Source: Malachius bipustulatus
Lineage: Eukaryota; Arthropoda; Insecta; Coleoptera; Melyridae
Direction: 5' to 3'
Assembly: GCA_910589415.1 (NCBI GenBank)
Contig: OU342633.1
Span: 4,874,858-4,938,857, forward strand
Length of the DNA stretch: 64,000 nt
Shown one piece after another: positions 51,453 through 60,450 of this stretch. The notes beneath the pieces were generated by a model. It saw only the letters and a list, made by a program, of their open reading frames with translations. It ran no database searches and was not told the origin of the DNA. Position 1 is the stretch's first letter. Each line of letters begins with the position of its first letter. The translations under genes were made by a program, and so were the position numbers.

Positions 51453-52522
51453 CCCAGGCAGCAAGGAATGTTCACTGAATGTTCCCTAAATGTTCACCGA
51501 ACATTAAACATTGCTCTAATGTTAAACAGACTTTCCGAATATTCAGGCAACGTTCAGATTCTAATGTTCGTTTTCAGACCTTGAATAAAAATTCACTGAA
51601 CATTAGATACTGAACATTCAAAATGCAATGTTTAATTAACATTCATACAATGTTTAAGATGAAATGTTTATTGCACTCAATTACATACAGGTACACTGAC
51701 ATCAGGTAAATAACATATACCAAAAAAAATTGGAAAATTACATGCTGAAACGAAAATATTTGGCTTAAAAATTGATAAAAACCAGAATTAAATTATGTAT
51801 TACAACGAGGTGTTGCGCGCGCAATTCTCTTGTCTATTGCATTCCCAGTATAGTATATTCTCTTGTCTTGTGTTGTGTCCAAGTCCGCTAGTCTTGGCAT
51901 TTCATCTTGTTTTTCTAAACTATGAATATACCTATGTATAGGTATAAAAGTCACAATAAATAATTATCAGCAAGCTAAGTATATTTTATGCTTGTCTGGT
52001 CGGAGAGAGAAGGTGCAGAGAGAGAGTGATGCAAACTAATCTAATTCTTCATCCCAGGTATTATAGGTAGGTAGGTATTATGATGTAGACAGGAAGAAGA
52101 AAAACAACACGGAAGAGCAAATGTGACCTTATTATAATAATAATAATAATTTATATTGTTCACTGATGGATTGATAAATGGAATACACCTACATAGTAAG
52201 TATTATTTTTTTCAGCTCCATAGTCCATATAGGTAATACAATTCTTAGTGATGATCAGTTTGATAAAAAAAACAAACATTCACTCAACATTTAAAACTAA
52301 TATTCATTGAATGTTTACGAATCTGTCGTTTTTCACATTGGCTGAATGTTCATTTTTGAATGTTCAGTAAACATTCATTTATAAATGTTCACTAAAGCTT
52401 AAATCTGAACATTCACTGAACATTTAAAACTAACCTTCATTGAATGTTCACGAATCTGTCGTTTCTAACATTGGCTGAATGTTCATTTTTAACATTCAGT
52501 GAATGTTCGATTGCTGCCTGGG
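51453..52522. mobile_element. 1.07 kb foldback element packed with TGAATGTTC repeats, in a tubulin intron
   Basis: The ends CCCAGGCAGCAA and TTGCTGCCTGGG are exact inverse copies flanked by TA. Both subterminal regions are full of variants of GAACATTCACTGAATGTTC and its parts (51480-51660 and 52270-52510), in both orientations. The central 600 bp is AT-rich without coding capacity. I do not recognise the family. Confidence 0.8.
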
Positions 52523-53548
52523 TACCTACCCCCGCCTTACTAACTGGCTTTTTAATAGAAATAATACAAATTTTACTGAATTACTTCAAATTTCAAATAA
52601 ATTTCTTCCAGTTAATGTGGTAAAAGGTTTTTTATTCTATTTTGCTTACACAGGGGTTAAAAAATAGCAATTTTTTCTAAAATTCAAAAGTCGCCATTTT
52701 GGAACGGCTCGACTGATTTTACTTAAAACGGTACCAGACCACTCCTTGTGGATATCTTACTTCCCACAAAAAAGTTCAAGTCCTTAGATTGAAAACTGCG
52801 ACCAGAAACCTCATGGACGTTTTTTTTTTGGAAATTTGAAGGGATGCGATTGGTAGAAGTAACACGACTTTAGGAAATTTTATTAACGAAAATCAAACGT
52901 CATTTCAAAGTTTCACAAGAGCAAAAAATGTCATTCACTAATCTTGAAAGCTGAAGCTACAGGAGCGTATATAAAATTTTAGAGAAATAGACATCATGTA
53001 AAAAACATGGTCTCTTCCGAGACCTAGATTTGCCGGCGGCGTCGTGCCTTCGGCCTTCATATTCCGGGCCTTCGGCCCGAAGTTTCTCCGTCAAAGTTAA
53101 ACTTTTTCTTGTTAATTTTTCATGTTTTTTTTTGTGTTAACATTTTTCTATAACGCTACACGGCCCTGTGATCATTAGATTCCGCGTCATAGTTAAAATC
53201 TATATTCGTCTCTCTTTGTGTTAATTTTTTCTATATCGCTCCTGAAGGACCAATATATGGGAACTTCCGAGACCGCGCGTAAAGGTTAGTTTCGCATATA
53301 TACTATAACGTCCCGCAAATTCCAATAACAAAACACATACCTATATATACTTAACAAAAAATAATCCGATTCTTTTTTGAGAAAACTCCTGCATAAAAAA
53401 ATTTCCTTTCGTGCCATTTCAGAGAAAAACGGCTTACATGTCCCTGTTCTAACTTTTCATATACTATCCAATGGTACGGAAACATTAGCACTTTCTTTGT
53501 TTTTTTTTTTACTTGGCGACGCGTGGAGAATTATTTAATATAATAATT
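52523..53548. other. tubulin intron stretch with foldback fragment
   Basis: Mostly unassigned. From about 53425 to 53535 it matches the middle of the palindrome at 55015-55900 (ACGGCTTACATGTCCCT, then ACTTGGCGACGCGTGGAGAA). A GC-rich hairpin CGGGCCTTCGGCCCG lies at 53065-53079. Confidence 0.5.
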
Positions 53549-54045
53549 ATACAGGATGATCAGTAACTCGCGCACTCGGAGCATGCTGCGGTAAACTTCA
53601 CTTTTTAAGAGTGAAAGGTGGCAACACCGAACATGTGAATAAGTTCGGGTTAGATGGTATTGTTATCATTTTTATTTCCATAGCAATGGAGGCATTTGAA
53701 TATTTTATATTCTAAGTTTTGAGTTTAGGCGGTTGCCAAACTCCACATTTCGTTCAGATTCAAGTATTTTATCAATTTACAACATTCTTAATTCCTCTGT
53801 AATAGAGGTTTTGTGGGAAAAAATTGATGAATTATATGGTATCCGTTCCAGACATTACAGTAACCTGAATTTTTCATTAATTTTTATCACGGTTATTGAA
53901 AAAATTACCTTTAAACTCGGATGAGGGAAACTATGTAACTTGAAAACCAGCCGTTGGATTACATAATGTTTTCAGAATATCCTTAATTTTAATGGGCTCT
54001 ATATCGCCCTGTATTCGGAGTGCGCGAGTTACTGATCACCCTGTA
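53549..54045. mobile_element. MITE copy 1 (TACAGG.TGATCAGTAACTCGCGCAC ends)
   Basis: Ends TACAGGATGATCAGTAACTC and the inverse GAGTTACTGATCACCCTGTA. It is nearly the same as 59048-59569 along its whole length, differing by substitutions and small indels. The 63-codon frame inside (53733-53924) has stops in the other copy, so it is not coding. It lies about 40 bp from the exon at 54086. Confidence 0.8.
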
Positions 54046-54085
54046 TAATATATATTAATATATAATTTGAAAATTATATACTTAC

Positions 54086-54442
54086 TTTGAAACCTGTAGG
54101 GCACCACTCAACGAAATTGATGGATCTTTTAGATTTAATGCTTGTAATGGAGTTGTTGACATCAAGAGGCGTTACATCGCCCCTGTATAATAAGCAACAA
54201 GCCATATATTTTCCATGCCTAGGATCACATTTCACCATTTGATTTGCTGGTTCAAAGCATGAGTTGGTCAACTGCGCAGTGCTCAAACTTTCATGATAGG
54301 CTTTAGTTGCGGGAACAAAGGGAGCATATGTTATCAAAGGAAAATGTATTCTTGGATATGGAACCAAGTTAGTTTGAAATTCTATTAAATCTACATTGAC
54401 GGCTCCTTCAAATCTCAATGACGCTGTTACTGCTGACACTAC
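54086..54442 (-). CDS. divergent alpha-tubulin exon (119 codons)
   Basis: This exon is bounded by an acceptor (TGTTGCAG, - strand) and a donor (GTAAGTATA). It encodes [78 protein letters not shown] and [10 protein letters not shown]. Glu254 (in LIEFQTN), needed to hydrolyse the GTP of the neighbouring beta subunit, is present. The frame is intact and splices in phase to the exons on either side. Confidence 0.93.
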
Positions 54443-54491
54443 CTGCAACAGGAGAATTGAAAAATTTTGACTTCTGAATACAGAAACTTAC

Positions 54492-54662
54492 TTGACCAAG
54501 AAGTCTATTCAAATTCGTATAGGTCGGTCTCGAAACATCCAAATTTCTGGCTAAAATATCATAAACGGCCTCATTGTCCATAATAAAACAAACGTCTTCA
54601 CTTTCAATGGAGCTATGGGTTGTAAGAACTGTATTATATGGCTCAACAACCACCGGCGAAAT
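54492..54662 (-). CDS. divergent alpha-tubulin exon (57 codons)
   Basis: Encodes ISPVVVEPYNTVLTTHSSIE, SEDVCFIMDNEAVYDILARN and LDVSRPTYTNLNRLLGQ. The intron between this and the next exon is only 49 bp (54443-54491), while the others exceed 1 kb. The acceptor is CAATTTCAG and the donor GTAAGTTTC. Confidence 0.93.
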
Positions 54663-55014
54663 CTGAAATTGGAAAAAGTTATTCACGCCCACGTTACCTT
54701 AGAATCTCATGTGACGTTATTAAGCAAGCAATCAAAAGGTAGTATTAAGCACGATACACATATACATGGTATGCCGATTGCTTTTACTATTTTGGGAACT
54801 ACTACTGCACAATGACGTCATGCGGTTGGATTTTGACTTAAAGCATTAATCGCGGTGAGGTTGTTTATAAAATAAAAGTCAAATTATTATATTGCTTCCA
54901 TACTTCTTGCTTGTGTTTTTCTTTGTGCTAGATCTATACAGGGTGGGGCGCGTTAAACGCTTCGGTCTGTGTAACCTAAATCGTGCACGATTAATTTTTT
55001 TATATATTGGGTCT

Positions 55015-55900
55015 TATACAGGATGGGCCACGGTATACGAAACGGAAGATTATGGCCGTCTCTCTGGATTTTAGGATCTTTTTATTATTGGAGTGGATAG
55101 AGACCCGTCAGAGGTACGTTTTAAAATTATATTCATAATGTACAGGGTGTCCCAGAAGCATAAAACAATCAAAGTTATGTTTTTTTAAATGGAATGCTCC
55201 TATGTTATTGCATTTTTAGATTGTCTGAAAAAAGAAAATAAGATTGACTTTTACAGTTGGTGTTTAAATTCAGAAGTTTTTGAGTTATAAACAAGTGAAA
55301 ATCGTCATTTTTCAAGTTCAAGGCCCTGTACAACGAAAACGGCTGAAGATAGAGAAAAACGGCTTACATGTCCCTATTTTAACTTTTTATGTACTATCCT
55401 ATGGTATAGAAACATTTGTGCTTTCTTTGATTTTTTTATTTGGCGACGCGTGGAGAAATCTCAGAATTTTTCAAATTTTTTATCACCCTGTATAAACATT
55501 TCATCTACATCGTAGGATAGTACATAAAAAGTTAAAATAGGGATATGTAAGCCGTTTTTCTCTATCTTTAGCCGTTTTCGTTGTACAGGGCCTTGAACTT
55601 CAAAAATGACGATTTTCACTTGTTTATAACTCAAAAACTTCTGAATTTAAACACCAACTGTAAAAGCCAATCTTATTTTCTTTTTTCAGACAATCTAAAA
55701 ATGCAATAACATAGGAGCATTCCATTTAAAAAAACATAACTTTGATATGTTTTATGCTTTTGGAACACCCTGTACATTATGAATATAATTTTGAAACGTA
55801 CCTCTGCTGGGTCTCTATCCACTCCAATAATAAAAAGATCCTAAAATCCAGAGACACGGCCATAATCTTCCGTTTCGTATACCGTGGCCCACCCTGTATA
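55015..55900. mobile_element. 886-bp palindromic foldback element in tubulin intron
   Basis: Ends TATACAGGATGGGCCACGG and CCGTGGCCCACCCTGTATA. The arms of about 400 bp are inverse copies with few differences (CGTTTCGTATACC-type ends, then TGTACAGGGTGTCCCAGAAG, CGGCTTACATGTCCCTATT). The loop contains ATTTGGCGACGCGTGGAGAA and a small hairpin near TATCACCCTGTATAAAC. Same architecture as 30582 and 42749: outer TACAGG ends, an inner TACAGGGTGT repeat, then GGCTTACATGTCCCTAT, then a central hairpin. Confidence 0.85.
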
Positions 55901-55968
55901 CTGGGTCGTAGTGCCTACAACTTAAAATTATTTTGGACAATACAGCATGTCTCATATGAGAGTGACAT

Positions 55969-56912
55969 TGTTACCACCCGGCCTTCGGCCAGGTGGCCCA
56001 TACACCCATAATACTGAAGGGGCTCTGTTGGCGATACAGGCGCAAGACGTTTCATCTTCCGTCCTGCGCCGGGATCGTCAGCATAAATGCATAGATCCGA
56101 TTGCCGTGCTCGCGCTCTTTGATTGGCTGACTGCCTTCGCCAATGAGAGAGCGTTGACCATTAACGCCAACCGAGCGTCTTTATCGCCGACCATCTAGTA
56201 TAAAACCGGCCTGCCAAGTATGGCCGCTCTCACTCTTTTCCTCAGTCCAGCGGTGGCTTAAGCCGTTCGGACTTCACATCGACTCACTCATTCTCTCGCC
56301 TGCATCGACAACTCCCATTCACGACTCTCCGTCCAGCGGTGGCTTAAACCTTTCGGACTTCACTTCGCTTATCTCAGCCGACTCCAGGCTCCGCACCTTA
56401 TATCTTTCTTCTTTCTCCCCGGCGTTCTAGCCTCTATTCTAGCCAGCTTCTTCTCGTAGCCAACTCCCAGGCTCTCCCTCATTCACTCACTCCTTCACCT
56501 ACATTCCGTCTCAACCTCTCCTCGCCTACACTATAATCCCCTCCCCACAATACTCTCTTACTCCTAAGTCCTAACCCGAACATTAATCCCATCTCAGATC
56601 TCCCTTTCCTTTCCCAAACAAAAATACAAACAGAAACAGCAAAGCGTCCTCGAACGCTGGCCCCACCCACTCGGGTCAGTTCGAGGGCAACGTCGACGAC
56701 AGCGTGCATCCGTAATGTGTACGCTCAGTGGCCACGCCCACTGCCCCGTCGGCCAATCACGGGCCTCCCTGATCGCCGGTTGTTCGTCGGAGCGAACACC
56801 CGCACCATCAACCAGTCGAGACTCAACAGTTGCCTGGGATTCCATCCGCCATTCCTACCGATCATCGACGCTTTCCGGAATCTCGCCCCCCCCCCCCCCC
56901 CCCCCGGTAACA
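55969..56912 (+). repeat. GC-rich LTR of a gypsy-type element (5' LTR, rest missing)
   Basis: Starts TGTTACCACCCGGCC and ends GGTAACA, and is followed 2 bases later by a tRNA-Lys-type primer site, so it is a 5' LTR on the + strand. A TATA box (AGTATAAAACCGGCC) lies at about 56198. A motif CCAGCGGTGGCTTAA...TTCGGACTTCAC occurs twice (about 56248 and 56332). A 20-base poly(C) lies near its end. The internal region stops after about 100 bp, with no coding sequence and no second LTR. Confidence 0.75.
56886..56905 (+). repeat. poly(C) tract, 20 bases
   Basis: This homopolymer sits 7 bases before the end of the LTR, where a polymerase could have slipped. Confidence 0.8.
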
Positions 56913-56914
56913 GA

Positions 56915-56932
56915 TGGCGCCCAACGTGGGGC
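56915..56932 (+). promoter_or_regulatory. primer-binding site (tRNA-Lys type)
   Basis: TGGCGCCCAACGTGGGGC, identical over 18 bases to the primer site of the gypsy element at 38069-38086. Confidence 0.75.
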
Positions 56933-57094
56933 TCAATAGTTCGCGGATGCGAAGGATCCACGACATTGACCATTTACCTGATCTTGGGTTCTTTCACCAT
57001 TGTGATTCTGTACTTAAATTTTCAAAAAGTTTTTTGAAAAAGTCCATCGTTTGGCCTACAGAGACCGCTTCGAATAAGCTGGGGCACCCTGTAT

Positions 57095-58560
57095 ACATAT
57101 TTAAAAGCATCGCTGTGAATGTTGTCTTTAACTTCATAATTTTGCAGTAAAGCTAGATTTTTTTCAGAAATTTCTACTTCACAGACATTTATTTCACTCG
57201 GATGATAACAAGGGTTCAACAAAACATGCAGTAGTGCAGCAGTCATGCAGAGGCCATTTCAGGCGGCTTGGACTTCTTACCGTGCCTGCTTTGTATGTCT
57301 TCTCTCTGCTCAAACTGATCCACAAAAATCAGGATAGACTTTTACCTTACCGATTCACGCATCACTACAGTACCAGGTTCAATTTGTTTAAACCTCCTAC
57401 ACACCATCTGTCGTCTTCAGAAAGGACATTCACATACGCATCTATCAAATACCTGAACCACTTCAAAATAGATCCTGCAACTGTTGGGTTCTCAGCGTAC
57501 AGTGCGTATCTCCGGAAACATCTCACGGAGTTGGAACCCTACACCACCTCTGATATACTGTCCTTCCACCCCCCATCCCTACCTGCAGTCTGATATTAAA
57601 ACACCTAAAACTCAAAGCCTTGATCCATCCATCCTTATCATAGAGATGGAACTATGCCTCGATCGAGAACTGATTTCTTTTGTGTCTCTGCGCGTCTCGA
57701 CCCTCACTGTTCCCGGCGTTATGCTGACATGCTGTGTGTTTTAAAAATTTTTACTGTTTGTCTTTATGTTTGTTTTTATAATTTCTGTAATGACGCTGTT
57801 GTACTGAGCAATGACTGTTGTAATTCAAGTACAATAAAGAAATTTGTAATTGTAATTGTAATTGTAAAAACATTTATACTTTTCTTCCTCAAACTGTGAA
57901 ATCATGAAATCACTTCATCAGTTGCGGAATGTCTTTCTAAATTTATAAACAAAGTACCTATTAGTCAAACAAATATCATCTGCATCAGTATATTCTTCAA
58001 CATTGTCTAAATCTGAAGATTGCAGTAAACAGCACTCATATGTGCATTTTCTGTGTTTCTGTTGGATGTAAACACTACAGCGGAATGTTTTGCCAGTATA
58101 TACCATCGCAAACGAAATTTGAAGTCAAGAGGATGTGGGTGATCATTTGATCCGACCATTCCACGTATGTACGAAAAAAATTCCCGAGTACGTCTTGGTT
58201 CAGCATTTTAATAAATGATTTCGTAATGGAATCTTAAAATACCGTGACTCAAAGTGCAGAGGGAGCAAATACGTGCTGAAAAATGAAAGAGTCGAATAAT
58301 ATTTACTGTGTATAATCTCATTTTATATAACCTACCATATTTCAAATTGAGCTTAATATCTCCCCTCTTGCAGGCTACTACCCACTAATTTGCAATTTCC
58401 TCATTTTTAGGAAAAAAAATGTAGTAAGATATCTGTTTGCTTTTGGTTCTTCTTGCATGATTTCCACACCCACTTATCACACAACAAACCTTTTTTGCCG
58501 TCAGACAGTCAGGCACTCCAGTAAAATAATTAAAATTACTTCTACAAACGTCGAAATAAG
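57095..58560 (-). pseudogene. P-element-like (THAP) transposase relic in tubulin intron
   Basis: Near 58500-58385 the - strand encodes KKVCCVISGCGNHARRTKSK and IFFPKNEEIAN, the start of a THAP zinc-finger domain (CxxxxCGN...FPK). Around 58190-58080 comes EFFSYIRGMVGSNDHPHPLD followed by FKFRLRWYILAKH, matching the conserved C-terminal block of P-type transposases (ENFFSxIRxxGGxNDHP..FKxRLR). A last piece (57246-57095: ISEKNLALLQNYEVKDNIHS, DAFKYV) resembles the residues before the terminal GY motif. The catalytic middle is missing. A LINE fragment is inserted at 57232-57868. Confidence 0.6.
57232..57868 (+). mobile_element. 5'-truncated LINE fragment with (TAATTG)n tail
   Basis: The frame 57234-57593 encodes the end of a LINE RT: SCRGHFRRLGLLTVPALYVF, then TRFNLFKPPTHHL and SAYLRKHLTELEPYTT. 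A 3' UTR follows, then TAATTG repeated about four times at 57845-57866. The tail sequence is another type than the AATA, ATT or poly(A) tails of other LINEs here. Confidence 0.72.
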
Positions 58561-58702
58561 TTACTGAATCGCGATTTGACGTTATTATTATTGCCATTCA
58601 CATGTAGCTAGGTATCACCACACTGACGTCACAGGCTGCGCGCTGACATACCTTGTTTATTTGTATCATGGTATATAAAGTAAACCTGCAGAATTTTAAA
58701 AC

Positions 58703-59004
58703 CTTAGGTGCAGGATAAACAGCAAAGTCCAATTTACTTTTTCTTCCATAGTCCATGCAAAGTCTCTCCAAAAAAAGTGCAGTAAATCCAGATCCTGTAC
58801 CTCCACCCAGTGCTCTGAATACGATAAAACCTTGAACTGAATTGCACTCGTCTGCTACTTTTCTAGTTCTATCTAAAGCTAAATCCACCATTTCACTGCC
58901 TATGCTGTAGTAGCCTCTTGCGTAATTATTTGCAGCATCTTCTTTTCCTGTTATTAACTGTTCTGGGTGAAACAAATGTCTATATGTACCTGTCCTTATT
59001 TCGT
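58703..59004 (-). CDS. divergent alpha-tubulin exon (GTP-binding loop)
   Basis: This exon completes the split Asp codon ([20 protein letters not shown]) and continues [20 protein letters not shown], then [20 protein letters not shown] with the tubulin signature GGGTGSG that binds the phosphates. It ends FAVYPAPK. In ordinary alpha-tubulins the residues before the signature are FHSFGGG. Acceptor TTTCATTGCAG, donor GTTTTA (GT present, weak consensus). Confidence 0.92.
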
Positions 59005-59047
59005 CTGCAATGAAAAAAAAAATGAAGTGCCATAGAATGATGGTGTA

Positions 59048-59569
59048 TACAGCGTGATCAGTAAATCACGCACTCATAGCATGCTACGGTAAACTTCACT
59101 TTTTAAAAATGGTAATTTTTTGTAAAAAAAAGGTGGCAACACTGCACTGAACATGTGAATAAGTTCGGGTTAGATGGTATTTTTATTATTTTTATTTCCA
59201 TAGCAACGAAGGCATTTGAATATTTTATATTCTAAGTTGAGTTTATGCGCTTGCCAAACTTCAAATTTCGTTCAGATTTAGGTATTGTATCAATTTCCAA
59301 TATTTTCAATTCCTCTGTAAAGAGGTTTTGTGGAAAAAAAAATGGATGAATTTTATGGTATTCATTCCGGACATTACAGTAACCTGAATTTTCATTAATT
59401 TTTATCACGGTTATTGAAAAAACTACCTTTAATAACTCGGATGAGGGAAACTCGGTAACTTATTGAAAACCAACCGTCGGATTCAATTTTTTTTTGCAGA
59501 ATATCCTTAATTTTAATGGGCTCTATGTCGCCTTGTATTCGGAGGGCGCGAGTTACTGATCACCCTGTA
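59048..59569. mobile_element. MITE copy 2, same family as 53549-54045
   Basis: Ends TACAGCGTGATCAGTAAATC and the inverse GAGTTACTGATCACCCTGTA. Shared internal blocks include GAACATGTGAATAAGTTCGG and GACATTACAGTAACCTGAAT. It lies in the same orientation as copy 1 in another intron of the tubulin gene. Confidence 0.8.
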
Positions 59570-59615
59570 TATTAAAAAATGTTAAAAAGATAGAGTTGAG
59601 GAATAAAAAGGTATA

Positions 59616-60045
59616 AAGTCTACTTTAGTACAAAGTACAACTACTTTATTTATGCTATAAAACTGCTATCAAATGACATAAAATGTCTGAAATGTCTTTA
59701 TATACACTTGCCCATGTAATAATATTTAGAGATTTTTTGAGGGTTAGATCGACTCTAGCCGAATTTTGTTCAGTTCATAAGACGATCTGACTGAAAAGGC
59801 GAGTGAGAGAGTTTTTTATTTTTACCTGGATATTCTTATGAGACAGTGAGAGACACACCTTCTTTGTAAGGGTTCATGCGAACTTTGAGATTCTTCCACC
59901 AGCTTAAGTCTAAAGTCTAAAAATCTCTAATCAGCTCTATAATCAGCTAAATCTCTAAGTCCCTGAAGATGGCATTTATTTAGCCGAAGCCGGTAGGGCA
60001 AAGTTTTATAGCATAAATATAGTAGTCCTACTAAAGCAGACTTTA
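59616..60045. mobile_element. short inverted-repeat element in tubulin intron
   Basis: AAGTCTACTTTAGTACAAAG ... TTATGCTATAAAACT (59626-59675) is mirrored by AGTTTTATAGCATAAATATA ... CTAAAGCAGACTT (60001-60044). The arms are about 45 bp, the unit about 420 bp. It contains CTGAAGATGGC...GCCGAAGCCGG, a small hairpin. Confidence 0.6.
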
Positions 60046-60227
60046 CATTTTCTTTCAACTATACCTTTTAATCAATATGGTCGGCTAAGTGGGGGACAGC
60101 TTTCACCAATTCTTAAAAAATGTTTACCAAGATTTTAGCATTTTATAGCTGCGCTCGATGAGCAATGCACTTCTTAAACAGACTCATTCGAGGTTTTTTA
60201 ATATTACAATAAACTGTATCCACAAAC

Positions 60228-60450
60228 CTATGACCGTTGGCTCTAGATCTATCATAACAACTCGTGGAACTGCTTTTCCGGCGGCTGATATTGAAAAGAA
60301 TGCATTGTAACTATCGTCGCTGTGGTGCTTATGGTAAGGTCCATGAAGGACTCCATCAGGTTGAATTGCATGTTCCAAACAGTATAATTCCCAGCAAGCA
60401 TTTGCAACTTGCACCCCCGCTTGTCCAATGTGTACTTGAATAACTTCTCT
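60228..60450 (-). CDS. divergent alpha-tubulin, second exon (N-terminus after Met)
   Basis: The acceptor CTAATTTTAG precedes [20 protein letters not shown]. The exon continues [40 protein letters not shown] and [14 protein letters not shown], ending with the first base of Asp. Alpha-tubulin genes commonly have an intron right after ATG, which fits: exon 1 with the start codon should lie between 60460 and about 63000 but cannot be pinned down. The usual MREC start motif reads (M)REV. The Lys40 loop is rewritten (HGPYHKHHS in place of MPSDKTIGGG), so position 40 is Tyr. Confidence 0.9.

Larger units (their letters stand above)
54937..57094. mobile_element. possible outer element with TACAGGGTG termini, host to later insertions
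   Basis: At 54937 the sequence TACAGGGTGGGGCGC...CGCTTCGGTCTGTGTAACC loosely mirrors 57050-57094 (complement TACAGGGTGCCCCAGC...AGCGGTCTCTGTAGGCC). Between them lie a palindrome (55015-55900) and a gypsy-type LTR (55969-56912). If real, these two inserted into an older inverted-repeat element. The match is imperfect. Confidence 0.4.

Noticed and set aside
51480..52510. Possible CRISPR-like or satellite array of TGAATGTTC units
   Set aside because: Units are irregularly spaced, in both orientations, and bounded by terminal repeats with TA flanks. This is a eukaryotic foldback element, not a CRISPR array.
56479..56973. Overlapping frames on both strands in GC-rich sequence
   Set aside because: GC-rich LTR sequence has few stop codons; no domain is visible and the LTR explains the region.
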